Part shown: positions 8,391-17,302 of the stretch, one piece after another
How the letters are laid out: each line of letters starts with the position of its first letter
How positions within the stretch are numbered: position 1 is the first letter of the stretch
Assembly (NCBI RefSeq): GCF_947488025.1
Contig: NZ_CANKYS010000001.1
Coordinates: forward strand, 124,001 to 188,000
Direction of reading: 5' to 3'
Length of the DNA stretch: 64,000 nt
Source: an uncultured Nocardioides sp.
Lineage (GTDB): Bacteria > Actinomycetota > Actinomycetes > Propionibacteriales > Nocardioidaceae
Translations under genes and position numbers: made by a program
The notes under the pieces: model-generated
What the model was told of the DNA's origin: nothing
The model's database searches: none
Seen by the model: the letters and a program-made list of their open reading frames with translations, nothing else

Positions 8391-8864
8391 GTGGACATCG
8401 GGGCAGGCGACGAGTCGGGCACGCAAGCGGGCGACGCGCCCGGCCGGTCGAGGCACCGCACCCGCGACCGCCGGGGTCGCGGCATGCGCGGACCGGGAGT
8501 GCTGCCCGAGCGACCCGGCACCCCGGCGCTGCGGACCACGCGACAGCGCTTCGACCAGCTGGTGCTCGACGTGGTGACGCCGCTGGACGAGCGCTGGCAG
8601 CGCCACCTCGGGCTGGTGGAGTACGCCGTCGAGGACGCGCCGATGCTCCCCGACGACTGGCCCGACGAGACCGTGCCGCTGTCGTCGCTGGTGCGCGGCA
8701 AGGGACAGGAACCGACCCGGCTGGTGATCTTCCGCCGCCCGATCGAGCACCGCGCGACCTCGCGCGACGAGCTCGAGGCCATGGTGCACACCGTCGTCGT
8801 CGAGCAGCTGGCCGAGCTGCTCAACCTCACGCCGGGCCAGGTCGACGAGAGGTACGCCGACTAG
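8391..8864 (+). CDS. Metallopeptidase-family protein (zincin-like, PF06262 type)
   Basis: The 157-residue protein starts at a GTG and is divergent from DUF3499, as Rv3259 is from Rv3258c. The C-terminal half contains the family core FDQLVLDVVTPLD and MVHTVVVEQLAELL. The last segment is where related proteins carry HExxH. Here the second histidine is absent, so classical zinc-peptidase activity is doubtful. The N-terminal 30 residues are Arg/Gly-rich and probably disordered. The stop codon lies six bases from the stop of the convergent DUF5719 gene. Confidence 0.75.
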   Translation: MDIGAGDESGTQAGDAPGRSRHRTRDRRGRGMRGPGVLPERPGTPALRTTRQRFDQLVLDVVTPLDERWQRHLGLVEYAVEDAPMLPDDWPDETVPLSSLVRGKGQEPTRLVIFRRPIEHRATSRDELEAMVHTVVVEQLAELLNLTPGQVDERYAD

Positions 8865-8870
8865 TTCTGG

Positions 8871-10256
8871 CTAGCGCTGGGCGGGACGCACGTCCGCGAC
8901 CTCGCTGGTTGTCCCCAGCTGCGCGAGCGGCAGGACCGACAGCCCGCGGTCGCTGACCTCGACCGACACGACCGCTCCGGTGCGCTCCACGCGCACGCGT
9001 GCGAGCGCCGCCTCGTCGGGCACCCGCAGGCGCGCCGCGGTGGCCGGGTCGACCTCCACCCGGCGCTCGCGGACCACCGCCTCGCCATCGGCGTCCCAGG
9101 CCTGCAACGTCACCACACCGGGTGTGGTCGCGCCCGTGACGACGACGCGCTTGGCCCCGGCGGGCAGGGCGACGGCGGCGTCACCCTCGATCATCGACCC
9201 GGCCGACGTCAGCGCGAGGTCGGTCGCGGTCCGGGTACGGAGCGTGGCGGTGACCGGGCCGGTCGCCTCGAGCCGGAGCGCCTGCACGCCCTGGAGGTTG
9301 CGCCCGCGCAGCACGCCACTGAGGTCGACCTCGGTGACCGACGCCGGGTCGATGCTCACCTCCTCGACGCCCGACGGCGCGAACTCGCTCTCCTCGCTGA
9401 CCAACTCCAGCGCGACCCGCACCTCGCTGTCGCCGGGGTTGGCCACGGTGAGGACGCGGTCGGCTGCCGACGTGCCGATCCCGGAGACGTACGACGTCGA
9501 GGCGGGCGCGGCCTGCGCGGGGAGCCACTCGCGGACCGGGCGGTCGCGTCCGACCGGGTCGACCACGTCGACCACGCTGGAGGCGAGGCGCCCCCGCGAG
9601 ACGCTGACCCGCAGGGCGAGGGCGTCGCGGCTGGGGACGACCTCGGAGAGGTCGAAGGAGGTGGAGCGGCCGCCGGGCACGCGCACGCCGCGGAGCGCGG
9701 GGACGTCGACGAGCCCGCTGCCGTCCCACACGGAGACGTCGGCGACCGCGGGTCCGCGGTCGGGGTTGATCAGGGTGAGCGTGGAGGTGTGCTCGGCGGA
9801 CGCGCCGACGCCGGTGAACCACCGCTCGGGGGTGGGCTGGTCGCAGCCGGTCGCGGAGCCGCCGCCGGAGCGCGAGGCGACGAGCCCGGGCGCGAGCTCA
9901 CCGCTGCCGTTGACCACGACGTACTGCCGCTCGGTGCGGGACGCGACACCACCGGACAGCTCCTGCGTGTCCTCCCGGCGGCCCACGCGCAGCGCCAGCT
10001 CGCCCGAGGCGAGCGAGGTGGTGCCCATCCGGACCTCGTCGGCGCCGGGCAGGCGGGCCGGGCAGACCGCGGTCACCCGGTCGAGGGGCGCCTCGGTGGG
10101 GGCGACGGACGACGGCGCCTGCTCGACCGGACGCACCAGGGCGAGGGCCGCGACGGTGAGCAGCGGGATGAGGACGGCGAGGACCGTCACCGGCGACGGG
10201 CGCGTGCGGGTGGTCTCGGCCGCACGGCGGCGGCCGCCGGCTGTGGGCTCAGACAT
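8871..10256 (-). CDS. DUF5719 family membrane-anchored extracytoplasmic protein
   Basis: From the ATG at 10256 (MSEPTAGGRRRAAETTRTRP) the product is 461 residues. A basic N-terminus is followed by one hydrophobic segment (about 20-42), then an extracytoplasmic part made of beta-rich repeats, with motifs such as STLTLINPD and RVLTVANPGD that resemble tandem Ig-like domains. The family is uncharacterised. The start overlaps the end of the large glycosyltransferase by eight bases, so the two are translationally coupled and likely act together at the cell surface. Confidence 0.8.
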   Translation of the reverse strand: MSEPTAGGRRRAAETTRTRPSPVTVLAVLIPLLTVAALALVRPVEQAPSSVAPTEAPLDRVTAVCPARLPGADEVRMGTTSLASGELALRVGRREDTQELSGGVASRTERQYVVVNGSGELAPGLVASRSGGGSATGCDQPTPERWFTGVGASAEHTSTLTLINPDRGPAVADVSVWDGSGLVDVPALRGVRVPGGRSTSFDLSEVVPSRDALALRVSVSRGRLASSVVDVVDPVGRDRPVREWLPAQAAPASTSYVSGIGTSAADRVLTVANPGDSEVRVALELVSEESEFAPSGVEEVSIDPASVTEVDLSGVLRGRNLQGVQALRLEATGPVTATLRTRTATDLALTSAGSMIEGDAAVALPAGAKRVVVTGATTPGVVTLQAWDADGEAVVRERRVEVDPATAARLRVPDEAALARVRVERTGAVVSVEVSDRGLSVLPLAQLGTTSEVADVRPAQR

Positions 10257-13167
10257 CGCGGGCCCCTTCCCTGCGCTGCCGGACGGTCGGGGCCGCCAGG
10301 ACGAGCGCGAGCACGATCGCGAGGCCCTGCACGACGAGGAGAGCGGTGCGCCACCACGGGCTGGGGCCGTCGAGGGACGCCGGGTCGAGCGGACGGTCGA
10401 CGCGCCAGGCGCGGGTGGTGCGGTCCTCGGCGCTCGCCTGCTCGAGCCCCGCGGTCGCGTCGAGCAACGAGGAGATCCGGCCGTCGGCGGGCGAGGCGAG
10501 GACGACGTACTCGACACCCCGTGCGCCCAGGTCGGCCACCACGGTGGGCGTCGGCGCGGACACCAGGTCACGCACGTCGCTGGTGAGGCCGGCGTCCTCC
10601 TCGGCCAGGGTGAGGATCTCGTCCTCCCCCACGGTCGTGCCGTCGTCGCGGCGGATCCGGTAGGTGACGCCCTCGTCCACGGACCCGGACACCACCAGCA
10701 CGCCGTGCTCCTGGCCGAGCAGCGAGCTCTGCTGCATGTAGACCGGGACGGACTGCTCGACGTCGCGGGCCACGACGTCGCCCTCCTCGGCGGTCAGCCA
10801 CCAGGCGAGGCCGCCGAGGGGCACGGCCGCCGCTACCACGGCGAGCGTGACGGCGACACCGCGCTGCCACCACGGGTGGTGGTCGGCGAGTCGCCGGAGG
10901 TAGGCGTCGGCGCCGAGCACGACCGCCACCACCCAGGTGCCCTGCAGGATGACCACGAACAGCCCCAGGCTGGGCCGGGTGACCACCGACGGCAGGTCCA
11001 GGGTCACGTGCGACAGCACGCCGGAGACGACGGCGGCCGCCAGTGCGACCAGCCAGCAGATGAGCACCGGCACCCGCGTGCTCCGCGGGATGAGGGCCGC
11101 GACGGCCAGCAGGCCCAGCACCACGCCGAGCCACCACGGCGCGCCGAGGTCGTTGAGGCGGCCGGTCACCAGGCCACCGAAGGTCACCTGGTCGACCGTG
11201 AGGCGCCCCGCCTCGAGCAACAGGCCCGACGCGGAGCCGGTGGTGAGCAGCGGCAGCAGCCAGGGCGCGAGGAGCACGGGCGTCGCGGCCACGGCGACCA
11301 CCGGCGGGCCCCAGCTGTCGCGCTCGCGCAGCAGGCGCGGCGCGATGACGGCCGCCGACCCGAGCACGACCGCGGTGGCCAGCAGCGCGAACAGCCACAG
11401 GCCGGGCACGAACGCGGCACCCAGGGCCAGGAGCAGGGCCGTGCGCCAGGCGGCACGCCAGCGCCGGTCGCGGTCGGGGTCGACGAAGCCGAGCGCGGCG
11501 TGCGCGATCCACGGCAGCAGGGCGGCGACCGCGACCGTCCCGAAGCGGCCCTCGGTCCAGGCACCGGAAGTCACCGGGACGAGGGCGTAGGTCAGCGCAC
11601 CCCACACCACCAGCCAGCGCGGCAGTCCCAGGGGGTCGACGAGCCGCCCGACGACCTTGAGCAGCCGCCACGCTCCCCATGCCGCCACGGGGACCGCGAG
11701 CAGCATGAGTCCGGACACGACGGCACCGGGGTGGCCGAGCAGGAGGGAGGCGGCGAGCGCGAACGGCAGCACGTAGGCCGGGGCCGGCACGTCCGTGCCG
11801 GTGCCGAGCGGGTGCCAGCTCGACACGTGCAGCCGCCACCAGTCCGCGGCCGCGTCGGGCACGGGCGACAGGGCGCCGCCGGTGATCGTCCCGAAGGCCT
11901 CGCGCGCGGCGAGCAGCGACAGCACCCCGAAGAGCGCCAGCACCACGGCCACCGGGTTGGTGAAGAAGCGGGCGACGAAGCCGGTGTCGGTGAGGTAGGC
12001 GTCCTCGTCGTCGTCCGACGCGCCGGCACCGCGCCGCCCGTCACGAGCGGCCGCACCGCCCCCGGGACCGGACTCGGCCCGGGCGAGGCGGCGCCGTTCG
12101 GCGACGTCGGACGCCTGGTTGGTCGCGGCGGAGACGAGGTCGGTGACGAAGTCGAGCCCGTGGCGGTAGGGCAGCCACGTCGGCGCCAGCAGGCGGCGTA
12201 CGTCGGCGGGGTCGCCCTCACGCAGCCGCGCCCGCTCGCGTCGCGCGGCCAGCAGCTGGCGCGGTCGCCCGTGCACGGACAGCGCGGCTGCGAGCTCGTC
12301 CAGTGCCTCCCCGACCGAGCGCACGGCGAGGAAGCCGACGACCCGCAGCAGGGAGCCGAGGAAGAGCCGGACGTACTGCCAGGCGAACCCGCGGGAGGAG
12401 ACGTTGGCCAGTGACGTGAGGAGGGCCGCGCGTCGCTCCTGGTAGTGCGTGTGGCGACCGGTGAGCGGCGTACGCCGGACGCCACGGTGCGCGGCCTCGG
12501 CGTGGAAGACCACGGCCTGCGGCACGACGAGGGTGCGGTGACCGGCCAGCGCGGCGCGCCAGCCGAAGTCGATGTCGTTGCCGAAGATCGGCAGGTCCTC
12601 GTCGAGCCCGCCCAGCGACTCCAGCACCGACCGGCGCACGAGCATGCCGGCGGTGTTGACGGCGAGCACCTCGCGCACCGCGTCGTGCTGGCCCTGGTCG
12701 TACTCACCCCGCTCGAGACCGGTCTCGCGGTGGCCCGTGCCGGTGATGGTCAGGCCGACCTCGAGGAGGCGGCGCAGCGAGGGCCACTCGCGCAGCTTGG
12801 GTCCGAGGATCGCGACCGAGGGGTGCTCGCGGGCGGCGGCGACCAGCTCGGCGAGCGCGGTCGGCGCGGGGTTGCTGTCGTCGTGGAGCAGCCAGATCCA
12901 CTCGTCGTCGCCGGCCTCGGCCGGAGCGGGCGGGGCGAGGTCCAGGCCGTGGCGCACGGCGGCGGGATAGCTGGTCGAGCCGGGCACCACGTCGACGACG
13001 ACCCGCTCACCGAGGGCCTCACGGACGAGCGCGACGCTGTCGTCGCGGCTCGTGGTGTCGACGGCCACGACGCGGTCCACCGGGAGGGTCTGCCCGTCCA
13101 GACCGGTCAGGACTGCGGGGAGCCATCGCGCCCCGTCGTGACTGACGAGAAGCGCTGTGACGGTCAC
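10249..13167 (-). CDS. Family 2 glycosyltransferase fused to a multi-pass membrane domain
   Basis: The 972-residue protein starts with a GT-A domain (about 1-280): MTVTALLVSHDGARWLPAVL, then WIWLLHDDSNP with the nucleotide-sugar/metal-binding DDS, and later FGNDIDFGWRAALAG. After a linker, residues 390-850 contain about a dozen hydrophobic segments, and a periplasmic portion precedes a final membrane helix. Such fusions glycosylate polymers or lipids at the membrane. The acceptor is unknown. It is coupled to the DUF5719 gene and lies next to whiB2, an arrangement repeated in related actinobacteria. The start is GTG. Confidence 0.85.
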   Translation of the reverse strand: MTVTALLVSHDGARWLPAVLTGLDGQTLPVDRVVAVDTTSRDDSVALVREALGERVVVDVVPGSTSYPAAVRHGLDLAPPAPAEAGDDEWIWLLHDDSNPAPTALAELVAAAREHPSVAILGPKLREWPSLRRLLEVGLTITGTGHRETGLERGEYDQGQHDAVREVLAVNTAGMLVRRSVLESLGGLDEDLPIFGNDIDFGWRAALAGHRTLVVPQAVVFHAEAAHRGVRRTPLTGRHTHYQERRAALLTSLANVSSRGFAWQYVRLFLGSLLRVVGFLAVRSVGEALDELAAALSVHGRPRQLLAARRERARLREGDPADVRRLLAPTWLPYRHGLDFVTDLVSAATNQASDVAERRRLARAESGPGGGAAARDGRRGAGASDDDEDAYLTDTGFVARFFTNPVAVVLALFGVLSLLAAREAFGTITGGALSPVPDAAADWWRLHVSSWHPLGTGTDVPAPAYVLPFALAASLLLGHPGAVVSGLMLLAVPVAAWGAWRLLKVVGRLVDPLGLPRWLVVWGALTYALVPVTSGAWTEGRFGTVAVAALLPWIAHAALGFVDPDRDRRWRAAWRTALLLALGAAFVPGLWLFALLATAVVLGSAAVIAPRLLRERDSWGPPVVAVAATPVLLAPWLLPLLTTGSASGLLLEAGRLTVDQVTFGGLVTGRLNDLGAPWWLGVVLGLLAVAALIPRSTRVPVLICWLVALAAAVVSGVLSHVTLDLPSVVTRPSLGLFVVILQGTWVVAVVLGADAYLRRLADHHPWWQRGVAVTLAVVAAAVPLGGLAWWLTAEEGDVVARDVEQSVPVYMQQSSLLGQEHGVLVVSGSVDEGVTYRIRRDDGTTVGEDEILTLAEEDAGLTSDVRDLVSAPTPTVVADLGARGVEYVVLASPADGRISSLLDATAGLEQASAEDRTTRAWRVDRPLDPASLDGPSPWWRTALLVVQGLAIVLALVLAAPTVRQRREGARDV

Positions 13168-13224
13168 CGGAGCACCCTAGCGAGGGGCTCCACGGTCGAT
13201 GAAACCGCCGAAGTGCCGGCGGAG

Positions 13225-13247
13225 CCGGGCCGGACACGCCGGCCCGG
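13225..13247 (-). terminator. Hairpin terminator downstream of whiB2
   Basis: CCGGGCCGG and CCGGCCCGG pair perfectly over 9 bp around a 5-base ACACG loop, directly after the whiB2 stop codon. There is no U-tract, as is common for actinobacterial terminators. Confidence 0.55.
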
Positions 13248-13250
13248 GGC

Positions 13251-13511
13251 TCAGCCCGCGGCGCTCTTCTTCAGCTTGCGGCGCTCGCGCTCGGACAGAC
13301 CGCCCCAGATCCCGAAGCGCTCGTCGTTCATCAGCGCGGACTCCAGGCAGTCGTCGCGGACCTCGCACGTCAGGCAGACCTTCTTGGCCTCCCGGGTGGA
13401 GCCGCCCTTCTCGGGGAAGAACGCCTCCGGGTCCGTCTGCGCGCACAAGGCGCGGTCCTGCCAACCGAACTCCTCGCCCTCGGGCTCGAGAAGAAACAGT
13501 TCTGCTCTCAT
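13251..13511 (-). CDS. whiB2: WhiB2-type iron-sulfur transcriptional regulator
   Basis: The 86-residue protein has the four invariant cysteines that ligate a [4Fe-4S] cluster (C23, C46, C49, C55), followed by the FGIWGG turn (about 66-71) and a basic C-terminal tail RERRKLKKS. WhiB2/WhmD is required for septation and sporulation-type division in actinobacteria and works through the primary sigma factor. The start at 13511 gives MRAELFLLEPEGEEF; the open frame extends upstream but crosses the promoter. Position next to cofD/fbiB matches Rv3260c in M. tuberculosis. Confidence 0.93.
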   Translation of the reverse strand: MRAELFLLEPEGEEFGWQDRALCAQTDPEAFFPEKGGSTREAKKVCLTCEVRDDCLESALMNDERFGIWGGLSERERRKLKKSAAG

Positions 13512-13583
13512 GGCTGACGCCCTTTCGACCCTGTTTTCAGAACTGGACGAGACACGTGCAAACAACATAACGACACTGTGGGA

Positions 13584-13613
13584 ATTACATGCCTGTCGTA
13601 CCCCGCAAGTCAA
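13584..13613 (-). promoter_or_regulatory. Predicted whiB2 promoter
   Basis: On the minus strand TTGACT (13613-13608) and TGTAAT (13589-13584) are 18 bases apart, within a locally AT-rich gap in otherwise GC-rich DNA. This resembles a primary sigma-factor promoter. It leaves a leader of about 65 bases before whiB2. Confidence 0.55.
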
Positions 13614-13657
13614 GCCCGGATCTGATATGGCCATTCCTCTTCCGGCAGGCTGTTCCT

Positions 13658-14701
13658 ATGCCATCATCCGCATCCACGCTCCGCCGTATCACCGTCCTCT
13701 CCGGCGGCGTCGGCGGGGCCCGCTTCCTCCAGGGACTCCTCCACGGCCTGCGCTCCGGCGTCGTCGCGGGCGGGTCCGCCGACACCGAGGTCACCGTCGT
13801 GGCCAACACCGCCGACGACTGGTGGATCCACGGGCTCAAGGTGTGCCCCGACCTCGACACCGTCATGTACACCCTCGGTGACGGCATCGACGTCGAGCGC
13901 GGGTGGGGCCGGCGCGACGAGACGTGGAGCGCGCGCACCGAGCTCGAGGCGTACGGCGTCGAGCCGACGTGGTTCGGGCTCGGCGACCGCGACATCGCGA
14001 CCCACCTGGTCCGCACCCAGATGCTCGAGGCCGGCTACACGTTGTCGCAGGTCACCGAGGCGCTCTGCCGCCGCTGGCTCACGCCCGTGCACGGCGAGAC
14101 GGTGCGGCTCCTCCCGATGACGGACGACCGGGTCGAGACGCACGTCGCCGTGGCCGACGCCGACAGCCCCAGCGGGCGGCGGGTCGTCCACTTCCAGGAG
14201 TACTGGGTGCGGCTGCGGGCAGCAGTCGCTGCCGAGGCGGTGCTCGCGGTCGGCCAGGACGCGGCGACCCCGGCCCCCGGCGTGCTCGAGGCCATCGGCG
14301 ATACCGACCTGGTGGTCCTGCCCCCGTCCAACCCGGTGGTCTCGGTGGGCACCATCCTCGGTGTGCCCGGCGTGCGCGAGGCGATCCGCGCGACGGCCGC
14401 ACCGGTCGTGGGCCTCTCCCCCATCGTCGGCTCCTCCCACGTGCACGGCATGGCGGCCCAGATGCTCACCAGCATCGGGGTCGAGGTCAGCGCCGGCGCG
14501 GTGGGCGCCCACTACGGCGCCCGGAGCGGGGGCGGGGTCCTCGACGGCTGGCTGGTCGACGAGCGCGACGCCGCCCAGGTGCCCGCCCTGGAGGAGGCCG
14601 GGATCCGCGCGGCGGCCGTGCCGCTCATGATGTCGGACCACGACGCCACCGCGGCGATGGCCGCGGCCGCCGTCTCGCTCGTCACCTCCGCCCCCGCATG
14701 A
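13658..14701 (+). CDS. cofD: 2-phospho-L-lactate transferase (CofD/FbiA), coenzyme F420 synthesis
   Basis: CofD/FbiA joins the phospho-three-carbon unit (phosphoenolpyruvate-derived in actinobacteria) to the deazaflavin Fo, giving (dehydro)F420-0. The 347-residue product has the family's N-terminal nucleotide-binding motif ITVLSGGVGGARFLQGL. It also carries NTADDWWIHGLKVCPDLDT, which contains the conserved Asp residues for metal and phosphate binding, and later PPSNPVVSVGTIL. The ATG at 13658 is preferred; an upstream start at 13589 would place part of the whiB2 promoter in coding sequence. The stop overlaps the fbiB start as ATGA. Confidence 0.95.
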   Translation: MPSSASTLRRITVLSGGVGGARFLQGLLHGLRSGVVAGGSADTEVTVVANTADDWWIHGLKVCPDLDTVMYTLGDGIDVERGWGRRDETWSARTELEAYGVEPTWFGLGDRDIATHLVRTQMLEAGYTLSQVTEALCRRWLTPVHGETVRLLPMTDDRVETHVAVADADSPSGRRVVHFQEYWVRLRAAVAAEAVLAVGQDAATPAPGVLEAIGDTDLVVLPPSNPVVSVGTILGVPGVREAIRATAAPVVGLSPIVGSSHVHGMAAQMLTSIGVEVSAGAVGAHYGARSGGGVLDGWLVDERDAAQVPALEEAGIRAAAVPLMMSDHDATAAMAAAAVSLVTSAPA

Positions 14702-15720
14702 GCCCCCGCCTCGAGGTGTGGGCCCCCGAGGGGATGCCCGAGGTCACGGCCGGGGACGACCTGGCCGGCCTCGTGCTGACCGCCCTCCGCGACGGGGCCG
14801 ACCTGGTCGACGGCGACGTGGTCTGCGTGACCAGCAAGGTCGTCAGCAAGGCCGAGGGGCGCACCCGGGTGGGCGATCGCGAGGCCGCGGTCGAGGAGGA
14901 GACGGTACGCCTCGTGGCGCGTCGCGGGGTCGTCCGCATCGTGCGGAACCGGCTCGGGCTCACCATGGCCGCGGCCGGTGTCGACGCGTCCAACGTGCCC
15001 GTCGGCTCGGTCGTGCTGCTCCCCCTCGACCCCGACCGCTCCGCGCGGACGCTGCGCAACGAGGTCCACCGGCGCACCGGGACCAACGTAGGTGTCGTGG
15101 TCACCGACACGTCGGGTCGCGCGTGGCGCGAGGGACAGACCGACATCGCCATCGGTGCCGCCGGCCTGCTCGTCGCCGAGGACTTCGCCGGCCGCACCGA
15201 TCCCCACGGCAACCCCCTCGCCGTCACCCTGCCGGCCGTGGCCGACGAGATCGCGGGCGCGGCCGAGCTCGCCCAGGGCAAGCTGGCCGGCCGTCCGGTC
15301 GCCGTCGTGCGCGGGCGCGGTGACCTGGTGCTGCCGCCAGGGGAGGCCGGCCCCGGCGCGGCGTCGCTCGTGCGCCCCGACGGCGGGGACCTCTTCGGCT
15401 GGGGCGCCCGCGAGGCCGTCGTACGCGCCCTGGCCGGGGACGAGGCCGACCGGGCCCCGTTCGGGGCGCCCGCTGCGCCCGACGAGCTGGAGGCGGCGAT
15501 CAGCCGCGTCGTCGGCACCGGCGCGACGTCGACGTCGACGCTCCTGCTGACCTTCGACGACCACCCCGCCGACCACCCGGGCCGCGTCGTCCTGCACCTG
15601 CCCGGCGACGCCGACCGGGTCGCGGTCGCCGCGGTGTGCTTCGCCCACGGCTGGCGGATCACGGGCTGGACGCGCGCCGGAACAGACGTCGTGTGCGACG
15701 TGTCACCCGTGACTACGTAG
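14698..15720 (+). CDS. fbiB: Coenzyme F420-0:L-glutamate ligase, FbiB-type but without the nitroreductase domain
   Basis: The enzyme adds glutamates to F420-0. The CofE-type domain spans about residues 1-250: VTSKVVSKAEGRT, VVTDTSGRAWREGQTDIAIG and DEIAGAAELAQGK are its recognisable motifs. Mycobacterial FbiB is about 450 residues, with a C-terminal FMN nitroreductase domain that reduces dehydro-F420-0. Here the protein is only 340 residues, and the last 90 residues or so show none of the nitroreductase FMN-binding motifs. The reductase step must be supplied elsewhere or by another route. Translation is coupled to cofD by ATGA. Confidence 0.9.
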   Translation: MSPRLEVWAPEGMPEVTAGDDLAGLVLTALRDGADLVDGDVVCVTSKVVSKAEGRTRVGDREAAVEEETVRLVARRGVVRIVRNRLGLTMAAAGVDASNVPVGSVVLLPLDPDRSARTLRNEVHRRTGTNVGVVVTDTSGRAWREGQTDIAIGAAGLLVAEDFAGRTDPHGNPLAVTLPAVADEIAGAAELAQGKLAGRPVAVVRGRGDLVLPPGEAGPGAASLVRPDGGDLFGWGAREAVVRALAGDEADRAPFGAPAAPDELEAAISRVVGTGATSTSTLLLTFDDHPADHPGRVVLHLPGDADRVAVAAVCFAHGWRITGWTRAGTDVVCDVSPVTT

Positions 15721-15794
15721 ACTCTGCCAGCGCGGACGCATCCGCCGCGCCCAGCAGCACCCCTCCCGCAGTCGACCGAGAGACACCGAGCACC

Positions 15795-16532
15795 GTGGCC
15801 AAGCAGGCAAAGACCGACCGTCAGGCGGTCATCGACTCCATCCGCTCCCAGCAGTCCAAGCGCGAGAACAAGCGCGGGCTGGCAATCGTGGGCGTGTGCG
15901 TCCTCGTCGCCGTGGTGATCGTGGGCGCCGCGGCGTACAAGCCGATCAAGGACTGGTGGGACCTGCGGGCCTACGCCTCCGACTCGCTCGGCGAGATCGG
16001 CGCGAAGGCCTCGGCCTGCCAGGACGTCACCACCAAGTCGGCCGAGGGCAACCAGGACCACGTCGACGTCGGCACGCCGATAAGCTACCCCGACGCCCCG
16101 CCGGCCTTCGGCCAGCACTGGAGCAAGTGGGACGGCATGGAGCGCAAGCTCTACACCGCCTCCGACCGGCCCGACAAGGGCGAGCTGGTGCACAACCTCG
16201 AGCACGGCTTCACGATCCTCTGGTACGACGAGACCATCGCCGACGACCCCGAGCAGATGGACGTCCTGCGCGGGATCGCCTCCAAGCTGCAGGGCACCGA
16301 CAACCTGCGCGACAAGTTCAAGGCCGTGCCCTGGACGTCCGAGGACGGCAAGGACTTCCCGAAGGGCCAGCACGTCGCGATGACCCACTGGTCGGTCGGC
16401 GGCGCAGGCGAGACCGACCCGGCCAAGCAGGTCGGTGTGTGGCAGTACTGCTCCGAGGTGAGCGGTGACGCGCTGGACACCTTCATGCAGGACTACCCCT
16501 ACATGGACTCCCCGGAGCCCAACGCCGTCTGA
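15795..16532 (+). CDS. DUF3105 membrane-anchored protein
   Basis: The 245-residue protein starts at a GTG (MAKQAKTDRQAVIDSIRSQQ) with a basic cytoplasmic tail. One membrane segment follows (about 35-55, LAIVGVCVLVAVVIVGAAAY), then an extracytoplasmic DUF3105 domain with the signature LVHNLEHGFTILWYDE. The conserved histidines of this motif may bind metal, but no activity is known for the family. It lies 74 bases after fbiB on the same strand and just before the TIGR03089 gene. Confidence 0.88.
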   Translation: MAKQAKTDRQAVIDSIRSQQSKRENKRGLAIVGVCVLVAVVIVGAAAYKPIKDWWDLRAYASDSLGEIGAKASACQDVTTKSAEGNQDHVDVGTPISYPDAPPAFGQHWSKWDGMERKLYTASDRPDKGELVHNLEHGFTILWYDETIADDPEQMDVLRGIASKLQGTDNLRDKFKAVPWTSEDGKDFPKGQHVAMTHWSVGGAGETDPAKQVGVWQYCSEVSGDALDTFMQDYPYMDSPEPNAV

Positions 16533-16543
16533 GGCCCGACCCG

Positions 16544-17278
16544 ATGCCGACGACCTTCACCGAGGTGCTCGCGGCCCAGCTGCGACGCGACCCCGGACGC
16601 CCGCTGCTGACGTTCTACGACCACGCGAGCGACGAGCGCGTCGAGCTGTCGGTGACGACGTACGCCAACTGGGTGGCCAAGGCCTCCGGTCTGCTGAGCG
16701 AGGTCGCCGACCTCGAGCGCGGCATGACGCTGCGCATCGACCTCCCGCCCCACTGGCTCTCGCCGGTGTTCCTCGGCGCGGCGTGGACGCTCGGCCTGAG
16801 GGTCACCACCTCCGACCAGCCGGACGCCGTGGTGTGCGGCCCCGGGGGGCTCGACGCCTGGGCGCCCCGAGCCGGGGTCCTCCCGGTGCTGGCGTGCAGC
16901 CTGCGCCCGCTGGGCGTGCGGTTCGCCGAGGCGCTCCCGGCGGGCGTGCTCGACGTGGGCGTCGAGATCTGGTCGCAGCCCGACGGCTTCACGGCGTGGG
17001 ACCCGCCGACCGGCGCCGACCTCGCCACCGACACCCTGACCCAGCAGCAGCTCTTCGGGCCGCCCTCCGCCCGCCCGCACGACCTGACGGCCGCCGTCGG
17101 GAGTGATCTCACCGACGGCGGCCGTCTTCTGTCGGTGGCCGACCCGGCTTCCCCACCAGGAATGGCCACCTTCACCGAGCCCCTCGGAAGAGGAGGCTCG
17201 CTGGTCCTTGTCCGCAACCCCGACCCGGCTCGTCTCGACGACGTCCACGACGCCGAACGGGCGACTGCCCGGGCCTGA
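16544..17278 (+). CDS. TIGR03089 family protein
   Basis: The 244-residue protein matches the TIGR03089 family, in which a short N-terminal part resembles AMP-binding enzymes but the catalytic motifs are missing. Characteristic stretches are FTEVLAAQLRRDPGRPLLTFYD and ELSVTTYANWVAKASGLL. The family is found in actinobacteria and has no assigned function. The coding sequence contains a long perfect inverted repeat (17086-17126), noted separately. It converges on the amidase gene with 24 bases between stops. Confidence 0.85.
   Translation: MPTTFTEVLAAQLRRDPGRPLLTFYDHASDERVELSVTTYANWVAKASGLLSEVADLERGMTLRIDLPPHWLSPVFLGAAWTLGLRVTTSDQPDAVVCGPGGLDAWAPRAGVLPVLACSLRPLGVRFAEALPAGVLDVGVEIWSQPDGFTAWDPPTGADLATDTLTQQQLFGPPSARPHDLTAAVGSDLTDGGRLLSVADPASPPGMATFTEPLGRGGSLVLVRNPDPARLDDVHDAERATARA
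17086..17126. repeat. 15-bp perfect inverted repeat inside the TIGR03089 gene
   Basis: GACGGCCGCCGTCGG (17086-17100) and its exact reverse complement (17112-17126) flank an 11-base loop that can itself pair further (GAG/CTC). It lies about 150 bases before the stop codon and about 180 bases from the convergent amidase stop. It could terminate antisense or read-through transcription, or slow translation. Confidence 0.6.
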
Positions 17279-17302
17279 TCGCGCTGCTCTCTCCTCGCCG
17301 CC

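Noticed and set aside
8980..12414. A 1144-codon open frame on the + strand
   Set aside because: It lies antisense to the DUF5719 and GT2 genes, is composed of Arg/Gly/His-rich shadow sequence, and has no domain. Long antisense frames are normal at this GC content.
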